A DNA stretch of 64,000 nucleotides, from the NCBI GenBank assembly GCA_022578605.1, contig MU394118.1:1-64000 (forward strand), in the 5' to 3' direction. The position numbers and the translations under genes are program-made. Of the stretch, positions 26,501-38,699 are shown one piece after another. Below the pieces are notes generated by a model that was given only the letters and a program-made list of their open reading frames with translations, searched no databases and had not been told where the DNA came from. The stretch is from Camillea tinctor (Eukaryota > Ascomycota > Sordariomycetes > Xylariales > Xylariaceae). The stretch's first letter is position 1. Every line of letters begins with the position of its first letter.

Positions 26501-27309
26501 AGTAAAAGAAAAAGTAGTATACACTAAATACAGAGTACCAATAAGTGCTAAACTAGGTAGATGGATATGATATATTTGATCCGACAGAGCCTCATCTGAT
26601 AAAGTTGATCCATTTACAAGAAAGACGAGAAGACCCATCCATATAATTATCCCGATAGGTTGGAAAAAAGAAAGAAGAGACAAGAAAATATTAAAAGAAA
26701 AGATAGGAAAAAGAAAAAAAGAATCGAGGTCTCGTCATGAGACATTGAACCGGAAGGCCGGATATGATTGATCAATTGATTGCTTGGAGAACATCCACTT
26801 GGCAGGCTAGGTAGGTTTATTTGGATAACTGTTGGAGGAGAAAGAGAGCCTGCGCAGCGAGACCCAAGTAGCGGAAAGTCGGAGGTAGGCTGTGTGGGCT
26901 TGTATTGGATCAGAGTGGGCTAGTCCGGGCTGTGTGGATGAAGAATTTGGAGAGATCAGAGGACGCCAAGCCGAATTAGACTCTCCGATGAGAATCTTGT
27001 CCAATCAGATTGGTAAGGAGCTGTCTTAGCGAAGGATGTGCTGGGGGGATAGGCGGGGGTTTTAGAGTGGAGAAAAGAGGATTGGGTCGTCCGCCTGTTG
27101 GCCTGTGTGTCCAGCTGGTTGGAAATTGGTTTAAGGCCCTGGATTAAAGGTACCTCTGGCCTGCCACATCCACGTACCGACCTTTTCCCCAAATCTTTCC
27201 ACTCTTATTATTTTATCTTATTTTCCCCAACCTCTCATATTTTTATTCAGATTTCGAGGAGAAAAAGAAAGGATTGAAAAAAAAAAAGAGAGAAGATATT
27301 AGTATTAGG

Positions 27310-27344
27310 TACAATACAATACAGTACAATACAGTACAGTACAG
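27310..27344. repeat. Pentanucleotide AATAC/AGTAC tandem array
   Basis: Seven imperfect copies of TACAA and TACAG units in a row, in gene-free DNA. Confidence 0.8.
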
Positions 27345-29569
27345 CACTACACAAGCTATACGCCAATATAGGTACATACATAACCTACCACCCCGTCTTC
27401 ACCCACTATACCACCTACTTAAACCTTAGGACCTTAAATAGGTAGGTACGTTGTGTCTCCAAAAAGAGTACACCAGAGAGTACACCAGATTATTGTCTGG
27501 TGAATGTACCTTTGTATCTTACTGTACACAGTACGCACACAGTATAAGTCCGCCTAAGGCAACCAGGCCAAAAGAACTTTCTCCCTTCAAGGCAGAACCT
27601 TTCTGGACCGCACGGGCCACACAAGGAAACGCGGGCGCGTGAATGTGCAAAAGTCACCTTACGTACTACCAGGCGCCAGGCCAAAAGAAAACCCCATCCT
27701 TTTTTTTTTAAACCTGTCCATCCAAAGACGGCGCGATAAATTTCTGTACTTTCACCCAAAGTACAACCCACCTCACTGCATACGTACCTACATACACATT
27801 TACTACTTTCTCCGTACTTCACACATCGCATCCACCCACTTTCCATCAAGGGTCATCGAGAATCATCCCGAGTCCTGGTCCCTTCGACTGGAGTTACTTC
27901 TTTTACTTTATTTTGTTTTAATTTTTGATCTTTGTCGCGCACTCATCGGGGTATTAGTGACGAAACGACATCAACACCAAACACCAGCAAAAAAGAAAAG
28001 GAAAAGAGGTCGCAATACCCTCAGATAAGGACATAGCCTTGTCACCTGAGCTGAAGAGGTCACGCAATCGATATTTGCGACCACGAATTAGAAACCAAGC
28101 AGGAGAAAATTTTTTCTTCGAGTAAGTTCTTTTTTTTTTAAACCATAAAAAATAATTAAAAAAAAAAAAAAAAGAAAAAGAAAAAAGAAAAGAAAAAAAA
28201 AGGTATCGTGACCTTTCGGACAGTTCCCTGTCCGTCTTGTTCCATCCATCAAATTGACTCGACCCACTCCCCAAACGCGCCGCCACACCAAACAATCCAA
28301 TCCCAATCCAATCCAGAACCTGCCGATACCATCGATCAAATCAATCGAGTTGAAGCAAGCAAAGCTAAAAAGTCAATCTCACCAAATCCCTACCATTACC
28401 ATCATTTCCATCATCGTCATCATAACCATTCTCATCAATATCACATATCAGATTGTTAATGACAGTGGTATCTTTCCCTTGTTGAGGTCCGCCCGTCATA
28501 CTCTCTCTTCCCTGTCTTTTTTTTTTTTCCTTATTCATTCAACCATACCCATTTTTTTGGTTCGCAAACATTCGCATTCCGTATTTCCCATCATACACAT
28601 ATTACGTACTATTTCTCACCAAACCCGAACTTTACCTGCGCCACCGATAGGAGGAGCAAGCTCTTTTTTTTTTTTTTTTTTCCTTCTCTTTACTTCCACT
28701 GTTCTGATCTGCGACCCATACGATACACTTTTACTACTTGCCTATACCTAATTCTCTCTGTACACACTACCGTACACACCCTACATAAAAAACTATCTAG
28801 GTACTTATTCTGCTTAGTTCGCTCAGTCCCCAAAGGACCCATCCACGTGGCTTGGGCAAATCTTCTTTTGTCTTTGTTTCGAGTAAGTACTTGGGACCTC
28901 GGGAGAGGAGGGTGCACGAGTACGGAGTACAAAGAAAGAGAACGCGCGACTCAAGTTCAAGTCAAGTCCTTCCCCCCCGGTCGCTTGCTCTTCTTTTCTC
29001 ATCTGTGTACCTCTGTATACTTGTACTACCTATCCTATACCTCCCTAACCCTTGTCAATCTACATACCTACCACCTTCCTCAGCCTTCTTTTTTTTTTCT
29101 CCTCTTATCGCAATCTTCCGTCACCCTCACCTTACTTTACACTATACCACATACACACACACACACATATTGACGTACGTACCTAACACCTTACCTTGTT
29201 CCGCCCTTGTCCACTTTCTTTTACTACTTGTCCACACACCGTTTCCCTCGCCCCCCGCTTTCTCTTCTTTTTTTTCTCCCCTCTCTACCTCTTTTTTTCG
29301 CGTGTACGAGTGTTCAAGGTACTTCTAGGACTTGAGGTACGACACTTGCAGCTATTCCTATACTTCTTCCCTTGTCGCGACATACACGTGCGTGTAGCTT
29401 TTCCTTTTTCTTTTTTTTCGCATCTCACAATTGATTGCTTTGGTTTCCTTTTTTCCCCCCTCCACTACCCAAGTCACCATACAATATCAATACCACAAGC
29501 TGTGGTTCCCAGCCCCAACCAAAAAACAAGCATAAGAGAGAAAAAAAAAAAATACTTGCGCTACTTTTA

Positions 29570-29715
29570 CATACATACACTACACTACACTACACCACTT
29601 ACATACACATACATACATACCTACACCATCCATCCATACCATACGTACATACGTACATACATCTATCTAATACATACATTGCCATCCATACAATACCATC
29701 CTATACCATACCATA
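29570..29715. repeat. Low-complexity ACATAC/CATACC repeats
   Basis: Imperfect tandem ACATAC, CACTA and CCATAC units in the pyrimidine-rich upstream region of the SANT gene. Confidence 0.8.
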
Positions 29716-30806
29716 CCCTATCCATATCTTAATTGCCCCCCTTCCAACCAACCAACTCTGCTCCTCGGTCCAACTAGGCCTATCCCGCTATTCTACGCGT
29801 CCCTCTTTTGCATATTCCATCCCATTCTATTATTGGCTAGTCTTGTCTAACAAACTTTCGGTTCCAGCGCGCCGACCTTAAATTTTTAAATTTTTTTTTT
29901 ACACACATACTCACGCACGAGTGGTGGTACTTACCGGCTACCAACTCTACAGAGAGAGAACATCGGAGAAGAAGCAAACCAACCAAGCAGTAGCAAGAAA
30001 CAGCAAAGTACTACACATCACAAGCAACAGAAAAGCAAGGGAAAAAAGCAAGGCCAAAAAAAAAAAAAAAAAAGGCAATAAAGCATCACAGCCTCGGTCT
30101 ATTGACAGCAGACGCGTCTTTTCGATATCGCCGCTTATTTTGTCTATCTCGTTCTTCTGTCGTCCGTGCGTGTTCGTTTGACTCGACTTTCAGGTCTCGA
30201 TACAAGTCGCAAAGTCGCAAATCGCCTAAACCAATCGCCAAGCCGTCATCGGCAACCGGTCTTTGGTATACTTTGGTGTTTGCGCCGGTTATCTAAAAAA
30301 AAACCATCTGCGCAACTCAAGTCGATACCTTTCTTTGACTTTGACCCGCAGCATCGAATACTTACTTGGTCCATCTTTCTTGAAGGAGGTATTCTACCAT
30401 CTTTCTATACTTTCTGCTGCTATTTTATGCGCCACTAAGATACCTCGCTTGATTGCCCGTAAGTCAACTCTATCTATATCTCGTTTTCCTTTTTTGTCTC
30501 TATTTTTTTTTTAAAGGGTCACTGTCCATGTCGGATGTGAAGTAGACATGACATGGTTTGGGAAGCCCCGTAACTTGTCACTTTGACTTCTTTCGTTTTC
30601 CCTTATTATCATTTATTATTATTGCTATTATTTTATTTTACAACTTGATCTCATCGTCGCATGAGACATCTGTAACTATCAACTTCACCCTGGACTGTCC
30701 TTATTTTTTTAATCCTTACTATCATTCTTCTTCCCATTACGTTCTACCCCATCCGTTACCTCCCTACCTACTTGTCTACTACATACCATTACATGCGTTA
30801 CATATG

Positions 30807-30854
30807 CCTACCTACCTACCTACCTACCTACATACATACACACACACACACACA
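30807..30854. repeat. Compound microsatellite (CCTA)6-(CATA)n-(CA)n
   Basis: Six perfect CCTA units (30807-30830), then CATA units, then a CA run to 30854. It lies within the presumed leader of the SANT gene. Confidence 0.9.
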
Positions 30855-31614
30855 TATATCCCATCCCTCATATCACTACTGTTGCCTTTTACCCCTCCTG
30901 CCCTCTCATGCACATACACGTGCATCCAGAGGTAGATATTTGCATACCCAAGCCTCGTCTTGCCTGCCTATCATCTACATCCAACTCGCTTTCACAATTT
31001 TATCACTTTTCTCTCTCCCTCTCAGTTTACCATGATTACCAAACAGAATCACATCGTGCTATCTTTTCTTTTCTTTTTCCCCCTTCTTTTCTCTCTATGG
31101 GTTTTAGCCCCTTAGATCTATCTGTCTATCTCTCTTACCCCCCCTTCCCCCTTCGTTCTCTCCCCATCCAATCCCATCATGGCTAGCACTTCATCTCGGT
31201 GCCATCGTCGATGCTACCTACATCTTACCTACCACCTACTACCCTCTTACCCAATCCCAGCCCCCGGTCATCTTCGTTAACTGCGCCTCTTTCATTTGTG
31301 GTAAAGAAAGAGGAAGAAAGAGGGAAATAAAATTTTCGGTTGATTGATTTATTCATCACCTAACCTCGAGTATACCCGATCTTCCAATTCGCTTTCTCCT
31401 CCTCTTCCCACCTCCCTCGTTGTACAGTCAGAAAGAGAGATCCTTCAGAATTTCTGTACTTTGGTCAGGATTAGCTTTGTTCTCGCATATACTTCTACCT
31501 CTCTTTTTTATACTTCCCTTTGTGTACTTGTATTGGGGATAAAAAGAACAGCCCCCTCTTCCTCATCCCCCCTGTACTTGTACTTAGCTGACACTAGTTT
31601 GCCCTTTTCAGATC

Positions 31615-33350
31615 ATGCAGCAGTGGCAGGTCGGCCCCGTGCCGGAGTACCTCTACGCCAACTCCACCCAGCATGCCAACGACATGCAGTAAGTACCATC
31701 CCCTCCCCCCTCTCCTCTATATCCCGGCACCTTTCATGTACAGTACCTGTCGCTTCCCATCTTAGCCCCCCTTTTGGTTCTCCATGTCCCCTCTCCCCCT
31801 CTGCACCCCTTGTCTTGTCCCAGATGGCTTGTACACACGGACGTATACCTACCTGGCCTAGACGCCCTGCTGTACAAGTCGAACGTACTATATGTACTCG
31901 ATGTACACCTGCGGTCTGAAACCATGGCCCCGTCCTGCTACTCTGGAACGAACTACGTCTCCGCCTCGGTGCTCCACAGCTAGTGATGGAGAACTGGCGA
32001 TAGCTTCATTGCGCTCCGTGCAAAAGTTTATTATGACCTTGCCGTCTGCTACTTACCCCCGCATACACTACTGCACTGTTATTCCTTTCCAATACAGGGT
32101 CCAATTCCCTTCATATCTTCTATCTGGCACCGGCAAGGTCATGATTCGATGTTGTGCAGTCATGTTGTCGTGTCTCGCTACTATCACCGCCACCATAACC
32201 GCCGCCTCCACCAACACAAGACTGTCTGGGCAGGCTAACATTATTTCGTGATATAGCCCTACTCACTCTTATCAAACCGACATGTCTCGCCGAAATGAGT
32301 TCGCTGGCTACGCCCCGCAAGCTCCGAATCCCGCTGCTCAAACGCATCAGCCGCACACCCAGCCGCACCACCAACAACATCAAGGGCACCAGCACCAGCC
32401 CCATCAGGCCCATCCCACGCATGCTCAGCACTCGCAGCAGCACCAACACCAGCAGCAGCATCAGTCCCAGCACCACGCGACCCCTGTGCCGCCGCCCATG
32501 ACCATCCCACAGCCTGGTGCTGCCACCCCACAACAACAGCCAACCCCTACACCGGCTCCGGCGCAAGCCCCACCTCGCGGCCGTAAAAGACCCGCACCGG
32601 CTCACCAGCAAGCCCATCAACAGACGACACAGTCTCACGCGCCAGCTGCCGCTCCTTCTACTCCAGCTACCGCCACCGCGACTCCTACCGCGGTGACATC
32701 CGCTCCGGCTCCTGGACCCGCAACGCCTGCCTCCGCGCCGGCGCCGACTGTGGCCCCACCATCTCAAGTAACTCCTGTCGCGCCCCCAGCTACCAGCACA
32801 GATGACGCCATTACAACGCCTATCCCTCCCCCTTCGAAGAAGAGTCGAACCAATACCCCGTGGACTCCTGCCGAGGAACTGCGGCTGAAGCAAATGAGGG
32901 ATGCAGGCAACAGCTGGGCGGAGATCGCCAAGGTATGTACCTCTTGGCATATTCCGCGTACATTTGACTAACATTCTTCTAGACATTCCCAACCAGAACC
33001 GAGGGCAGCGTAAAGAAGCATTGGTACAAGGTATGTACATACCCATCAGCTACCTACCATCGATATCTTATCTGTTAACATGATGACCAGGACATGCACT
33101 ATGCTGAGTTCGCCGAAGATGAGAGCCAAGCTCTTCTCTCTGCCATTAAAGATTACGAGAATAATAAGTGGAAGACGATTGGCCAGAAGGTTGGCAAGCC
33201 AGCAAAGGTCAGCAGTCGCTCCCTAATCCTCGCTCGCTCAACTTTTATATACCGTGTTTTGTTACTGACGTTCTTCCTTGGGTTTAGGCTTGTGAACAGT
33301 ATGCAAAAGAGCACTTCCCGGATCTTTTTGCTACGCAGAAAGCTCGCTAG
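31615..33350 (+). CDS. Protein with two SANT/Myb-like domains and a Gln/His/Pro-rich N-terminus
   Basis: Five exons, 31615-31688, 32257-32932, 32983-33030, 33091-33207 and 33288-33350, give 325 residues. Exon 1 encodes MQQWQVGPVPEYLYANS; its GTAAGT donor joins in frame, across a 568-base intron, to codons just before the ATG at 32282, so that inner ATG is probably residue 34, not the start. Residues 35-215 are rich in Gln, His, Pro, Ala and Thr. The C-terminal third holds two helix-turn-helix units: PWTPAEELRLKQMRDAGNSW with TRTEGSVKKHWYK, then AEDESQALLSAIKDYENNKW with KTIGQKVGKPAKACEQYAKE, ending FPDLFATQKAR. The spaced Trp residues and third-helix pattern fit SANT/Myb DNA binding. A basic KKSRT precedes them. 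A transcription regulator is inferred. A start at 32282 is the alternative, giving 292 residues. Confidence 0.82.
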
Positions 33351-36300
33351 AGCGGGCTGCCTCGCTCTCAGGATTTTGACGAGACCAATGCCCTCGCGCA
33401 ACATGATTCCAATACGTCCAAGGCATATTCTATAGGACTGATGTACCATCTCGATAGCCCAAATTCCTGTGTTTCTTTAACAACGAAGGTTATGCCCGAT
33501 TCTCCGGCCTCACCTCGTATAGTTTCGCCTCCTTCATAGACTTCGAGCTAAGGCCCCAGCTACTATACCATCCATATGCCCTAGAATTGGACTTGGTTGC
33601 AGACCCTTTCTTTTTCTTTTTTTTTTCTTCCGGTTTCTTTTTCTTTCTCGCGCTTTCGCATTTTCTACTATGGTGGATATTTTGCCGAGTTGTCTGTTTG
33701 AGGCAAACCTACTACGGGAGTCAATCACAATGCTCTACTGACTTGTCGTCATCTATTCCCCATTGGGTTACGATGTACGATTTTAAGTTACTAGAGGACC
33801 CGCTCTCCTTTCGGGGGTCTTGCCTTGATAACAAGTACTGTTCTGCGCGCAAGTTCATACCCATATTGTAGCTGCTGTGGAGGGGCGATGGAAGAAAGCA
33901 ACGGATTGAACGTTTTCATGCTATACCTTCACATTATCCTAATTTTAACTCCTTTTTTTCTTTACTTGTTCTTTTTTGTTTCACGTCGGCACATGTATTA
34001 GGTACGGTATGGTACAGTACAGGGCTCTTTTTGTTTTCACACAGCACGAATCCCCCACGGGAGGATATGTCCGGCTTTTTGGAAGACAGGACATATGGGC
34101 ATCATCGGAAAGAGAAAGAGAGAGAGTTGCGTTTTTTTTCATCACTCCCCCCCTAAACAGTTTTTCATAAGGAATGAGATATAAAGTAAACAAAGTAGTA
34201 GTGACCATTTATGCTATCTAATCTGACTTGAATGAATTTTGTTTTTCCACAAGTAATTTTTTTGGTTTAATTTTTATTTTGCGATGTGTGACTTGGAACT
34301 AGGTGATTAGTGGTAATGGCTAAGGGAGTGGAAATATGAGTATAGTTATAGTGAGTCTATGATATGTATCTATTCAAGCCTAGTTAGTGTTTTTACTCCT
34401 TTTCATCACCCTTGAAATAGTTTACGTAGTAATAATATCTACTATGGTAGGTTTCAAGATTGGGACGGAGATTTATTTTTATATTATATCATATACTACT
34501 ATTATCATCATCATAATTCGTATATCTCCCATCATTTCTCTCTATATGTGCATTACATATTTAACATCTGCCTGGCTAAGCTCTTTTTTTTCTTTTTCTT
34601 CTTCTTTAGAGGAGAGTCAGGGGGAGTCGAAGGCGGGGTTAAGAGGGATGGGAACGCGTTATGGTATAGGGGAGAGTTACTTGCACGGGCACTGGTGGAG
34701 AACTCTCCGGGGCGGATGCGGCGTCGAAAATCACGACATGATGGCTCGAGCGGGATCCGGTAAGCGCGCGGAATGGCGTTATTGCAGCCGCCGTCGCCGC
34801 CGCTGACGTTGACGTTGATGTTTAGGGAGGGCTTAGTTGAGTTTAACCTCCTAGGAGGGGAAAGGGGAGATCTAAGTAATGGATTAATAAAAAGTGAATG
34901 GTGGCAAGTTGATTCCAAATATATGCTATGCGGTTAGTTGGTGATATTGATCTGCTGTACCTTGGCGGTAGTGCAGTGCGTGTAAGCTGAGAAGGTAAAG
35001 TTCTGGTTTTATCTGATGCTTGACATTTAGGATACGATTTTGACATATACTTTTCCTTTACCTCTGGTAGAATGTGTGTAGATATACTTCGACGCTTGTT
35101 GGAAATAAACGTAGCTGCTATATGCCTAACTTAGAAATCTATAGCTTCTATGTATGTGGGTTATGTATGTTCCTGGGCGTGGATCTATCTGTCTGCTGTT
35201 TGAGAGAAACTAAAAAAGGCAATAAAGAAAAAAAGAAAAGAAAAAGAGGAGAGCTCCTTGCCAAGCTGCTGCGAGCATTTAACCTAATGCGGCAAAGATC
35301 GAAGATTGCGTGTATGTGAGAGTGTGCTGTAGGTTGCAAGTCGCTACATTACATTGCTGCTACTACTACGTACATGTATATACATATGAGTGTAAGTAGG
35401 CATGTAGCTAGTGATATGGGTTAACCATGATAATTTATAGCGTATCGATGTACACACTCTAACATATGGGACTATGTATATGTATTTGTATTTCAATGTT
35501 TCTTTACACTTAGGTTAGTTGGCGTTCTAGTGTAGTCTAGTGTAGCAGCCTTTCCCCCATCTTTGTACTCCGTAATTATTTCGTACATTAGCATCGCAAT
35601 AAACTTTGGTCTGTTTTTGAAATGTAGTATATATGTATGGGCGTTATTTTATTTGTCTCAGTGTCATATACGTAGGTACATACTTTCATAGGCTAAACAT
35701 ATGACACTTACACTAGGTAGAATAACAACACTAACAGCACATGTGTTGTTGGAAAGTCTCACGATGGATCGATGCACTGAGACCTAAAGGGGGAAGGTGA
35801 TGGTCGCACCAGCATAGCATGACATGAAAGTACGTACGTAGGTTGCATGTGCGCGCATATATATAGGTTATATATATACAACTATAACTACAGCTACACT
35901 ACACTACACTACACTACACTAGGTATACTAGGTATTCTATAGTGTACTATGCATACCACTGTAAAATAGTAACCTACAATACGAGAGGTTTGGGTCTATT
36001 TAGATGTTTGAAATCAGGACAAGATAGGTAATGAATGTACAGTAACTTTGACCCTCCTCTTTCCGCCCCCAGAAACCCCTAACCTACAATAGACACTAGC
36101 GCTGGAAAGTTAACTGGTAGCCTGTACCCTAAAGGTTAAACGATGCTCCACTTCCCCACTGATTTGCGATAAGCGTGGACTACTACAGGGATCTCCCTAT
36201 TTCCTTCATAACCAACAGTAATAATCATAATACGATACCACTAATAATAACAATAATAATACCTCTCTCTCTCTTTTTGTTAATGAACCTACCTTAACCC

Positions 36301-37193
36301 CTTCCCATTCCCGTCTTGCTTTATTTTTAATGGTCTTTTACCCTTTTTCGCCTTTTTTCTTATTCTCCGACTCCTCCATTCTTCTTCCCACCTCCTTTCG
36401 CTAACAAATTGCACAACTCATTGCTTTTTTCATCACCTTCGTTAATTGTGTTTTTGGTTTATTCTTGCGCGTCTTTTTTTTTTTAAGGAGAATAAAAAAA
36501 GGAGACAAGAGAAATAAAAAGGTTCGTCGAGTTAAGTTGAATACAAAGAACAAGTCATTAAAAAAGCGGAGAGTTATACCTATTTTCATTACTCGTTCGC
36601 TTTGATTTGATTAATTTTATTCAACATCAATTCAAACCTGATCCGTCGCTTTGAACTCTTCTTTACCCACCAATCAATCATCTAACACGTCAAACCTCGA
36701 GTCGTGTTGATTGACGACCGTCCAATCTTGACCTGAACAACTTTTTGTGCAGGAAGTTAATTCACCGTCAAGGAAAAGAAGAGGTTTCTTGTCATTGCTC
36801 GGACTATGTTTCGTTGAGAAAGTAGTTCACGGTTTGGAAAGGAGAGAACAAAACCTCGCGCGCCCGATCCGCTCCAATCGCTACTCACTATTCGCTATTC
36901 ACTATACGTTATTCGCTATACCGTATACGAAACCCATTCTGTCGTTTCTCATCCATCCGTGTTGGGAAGACTTGCAAACGAATCTAAAACCCGAGACTCA
37001 TTTTTTCTTTTCATTGTTTCTCGAGTCACTCGCTTTACACCATAAAAACCCAATACATAAAATAATATAACGCCACACCCCCCCTTTTCCGGTTTCGTTA
37101 TCAAACCGTTCTCGCCGAATAACATCAAATACCAATACCATAATTCATTAATAATTATACACACAACAGCGGCACCTAAAAAAACAACAAGCC
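33351..37193. other. Gene-free stretch of 3.8 kb
   Basis: No gene is visible. It includes the 3' region of the SANT gene, short repeats such as ACTAC units at 35895-35920, and from about 36300 a C/T-rich then A/T-rich stretch that is probably the promoter and leader of the cell wall gene starting at 37194. Confidence 0.55.
35895..35920. repeat. (ACTAC)n tandem repeat
   Basis: Five near-perfect copies of a TACAC/ACTAC pentamer in intergenic DNA. Confidence 0.85.
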
Positions 37194-38699
37194 ATGTTTC
37201 GATTATTACCCGCCTTGGCGGTGGCCTACCTAAGTGCCTCGACCGTTCTCGCCGACGACGCGGCCACCTGCTCTTTGACCCAGAAGTGCCCTGAGGAAAC
37301 CCCGTGTTGCTCCCGTAAGTAGTTGTGTATGGGTGTGTTTGTGCGCCTATGTGATGCACGGCACTCTTCTTGTCTTGACCCCCTGTCTCGGAATGGGTAA
37401 AATGAGTTTCTAACCTCAGCATATTCTAGAGTATGGCCAGTGTGGTGTTGGTGCCTACTGTCTCGGCGGCTGTGATCCGCGCATGTCCTTTTCCCTGGAC
37501 TCATGTGTTCCCGCCCCCGTCTGTGCAAGCCGGACCATGTCCATGGATTCCACCGACACCATTGTCGATGTGGGCAAGTACCTAGGCGACCCTACCAAGG
37601 CCGATTGGGTTGCCCAGGGCACGCCCCTGGCTTACAACGGCGCCACTCTGCTCACCATGCCTAAGAACTCGGTCGGAACCGTGCTGGCCTCTACCGTCTA
37701 CATGTGGTTCGGAAACGTCAAGGCCAAGATAAAGACCGGAAAGGATGCCGGTGTCGTCACGGCTTTCATTCTGCTGAGTGATGTGAAGGATGAGATCGAC
37801 TTCGAGTGGGTTGGTACTGAGCTCGATATCGCCCAGACGAACTACTACTTCCAGGGTATCCCGGACTGTAAGCGCGCGCTGCCTCCCTTACCTCACCTAT
37901 TTGCCTCCACAGTCATTACTAACCTTTCTTACTAGACACCCACTCGGGAAACATTACGGGCCTATCAAACACGAACACCGACGAGCACGAGTACGAAATC
38001 CGGTGGACCCCGGATCAGATCCAGTGGCTAGTTGACGGCCAGGTGGGGCGCACGCAGAAGAAATCCGACACCTGGAACTCGACGTCGAACCAGTACGACT
38101 TCCCGCAGACGCCCGCACGCGTGCAGCTCTCCATTTGGCCGGGCGGCGCCGCCTCCAACGGTAAGGGCACCATCGACTGGGCGGGCGGCCCCATCGACTG
38201 GGACAGCGACGACATCAAGAAGGACGGGTACTACTACGCCACGGTGCGCGACGTCGAGATCGACTGCTACCAGACCAACAGCCCGCCCGGCACCAACTCG
38301 GGCACGAGCTACGTATACGACAATGTCAAGGCCACCAACGACACTGTCGAGGACACCGACAAGAGCACCGTGCTCAAATCGCTTCTCGGCACCGGCCTCG
38401 ACATGGACAAGGACTATCCTTCATCTAGCGCCAGCGGCAGCACCGCTGCCGTCATCCCCGGCCTCAGCGGCGGCGGCCCCGGAACCAACGGCCAGGCCGC
38501 CGGCGGCGACGCCAATAGCGATACCGGAAGCAGCGGCTCCACCACCACCGGCTCGACCTCGGCGTCTTGCACCGAGGGCTTCCAGCAGGTGTGCGGCAGC
38601 TCCGGAGATAACTCGAATGAGGGCGTGAGGCGGGACCGCGCGCTCGGCGCGAGCGCGTTCGCGGCGCTGGTGGCGGTCGCGGGGATGGTGTGGTTGTAG
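37194..38699 (+). CDS. GH16 CRH-type chitin-glucan transglycosylase, GPI-anchored, with chitin-binding module
   Basis: Three exons, 37194-37314, 37430-37867 and 37936-38699, give 440 residues. An N-terminal signal peptide (about residues 1-20, ending STVLA) is followed by a CBM18-type cysteine cluster (CSLTQKCPEETPCCS, then QCGVGAYCLGGCDPR). The GH16 domain carries the signature DEIDFE at residues 161-166, with E162 as nucleophile and E166 as acid/base. A Ser/Gly/Thr-rich linker and a hydrophobic tail (FAALVAVAGMVWL) indicate a GPI anchor. The layout matches yeast Utr2/Crh1 and Aspergillus Crf enzymes, which link chitin to beta-glucan in the wall at the cell surface. Both introns are supported by the cysteine pattern and the Asp-Tyr-Thr junction. 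Enzymatic linkage activity is known for the family; here it is inferred from the intact motif. Confidence 0.95.

Larger units (their letters stand above)
18078..31614. other. 13.5 kb without recognisable genes
   Basis: No open frame exceeds about 165 codons and none resembles a known family or shows plausible spliced continuation. From 18 to about 27 kb the composition is mixed and rich in TACCTA/TAGGTA words and stops in all frames. From about 28.2 kb to 31.6 kb the plus strand becomes strongly C/T-rich with many microsatellites, which looks like a long promoter or transcribed leader of the SANT-domain gene that starts at 31615. No tRNA, rRNA, terminal repeat or transposase was found. Old, heavily mutated insertions or unrecognised non-coding RNA genes cannot be excluded. 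Confidence 0.6.
28200..31614 (+). promoter_or_regulatory. Probable long promoter/leader of the two-SANT gene
   Basis: The plus strand is markedly pyrimidine-rich over about 3.4 kb, with T-runs, CTTTT words and tetranucleotide repeats, and many short ATG-initiated frames. The base directly before the start codon region at 31612 follows a perfect acceptor-like TTTTCAG, suggesting an intron in the leader. Such long upstream regions are typical of regulated fungal developmental genes, but transcription is not shown by sequence alone. Confidence 0.4.

Noticed and set aside
28254..30935. Series of plus-strand frames of 85-178 codons in the C/T-rich region
   Set aside because: They are Ser/Leu/Phe/Pro/Tyr-rich translations of pyrimidine tracts and microsatellites, with no domains; treated as leader or promoter sequence.
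12335..31614. Search for tRNA genes and CRISPR-like arrays in the gene-free parts
   Set aside because: GTTCGA-like words occur (for example near 16724 and 18259) but without matching acceptor and anticodon stems; no spaced repeat array was found.
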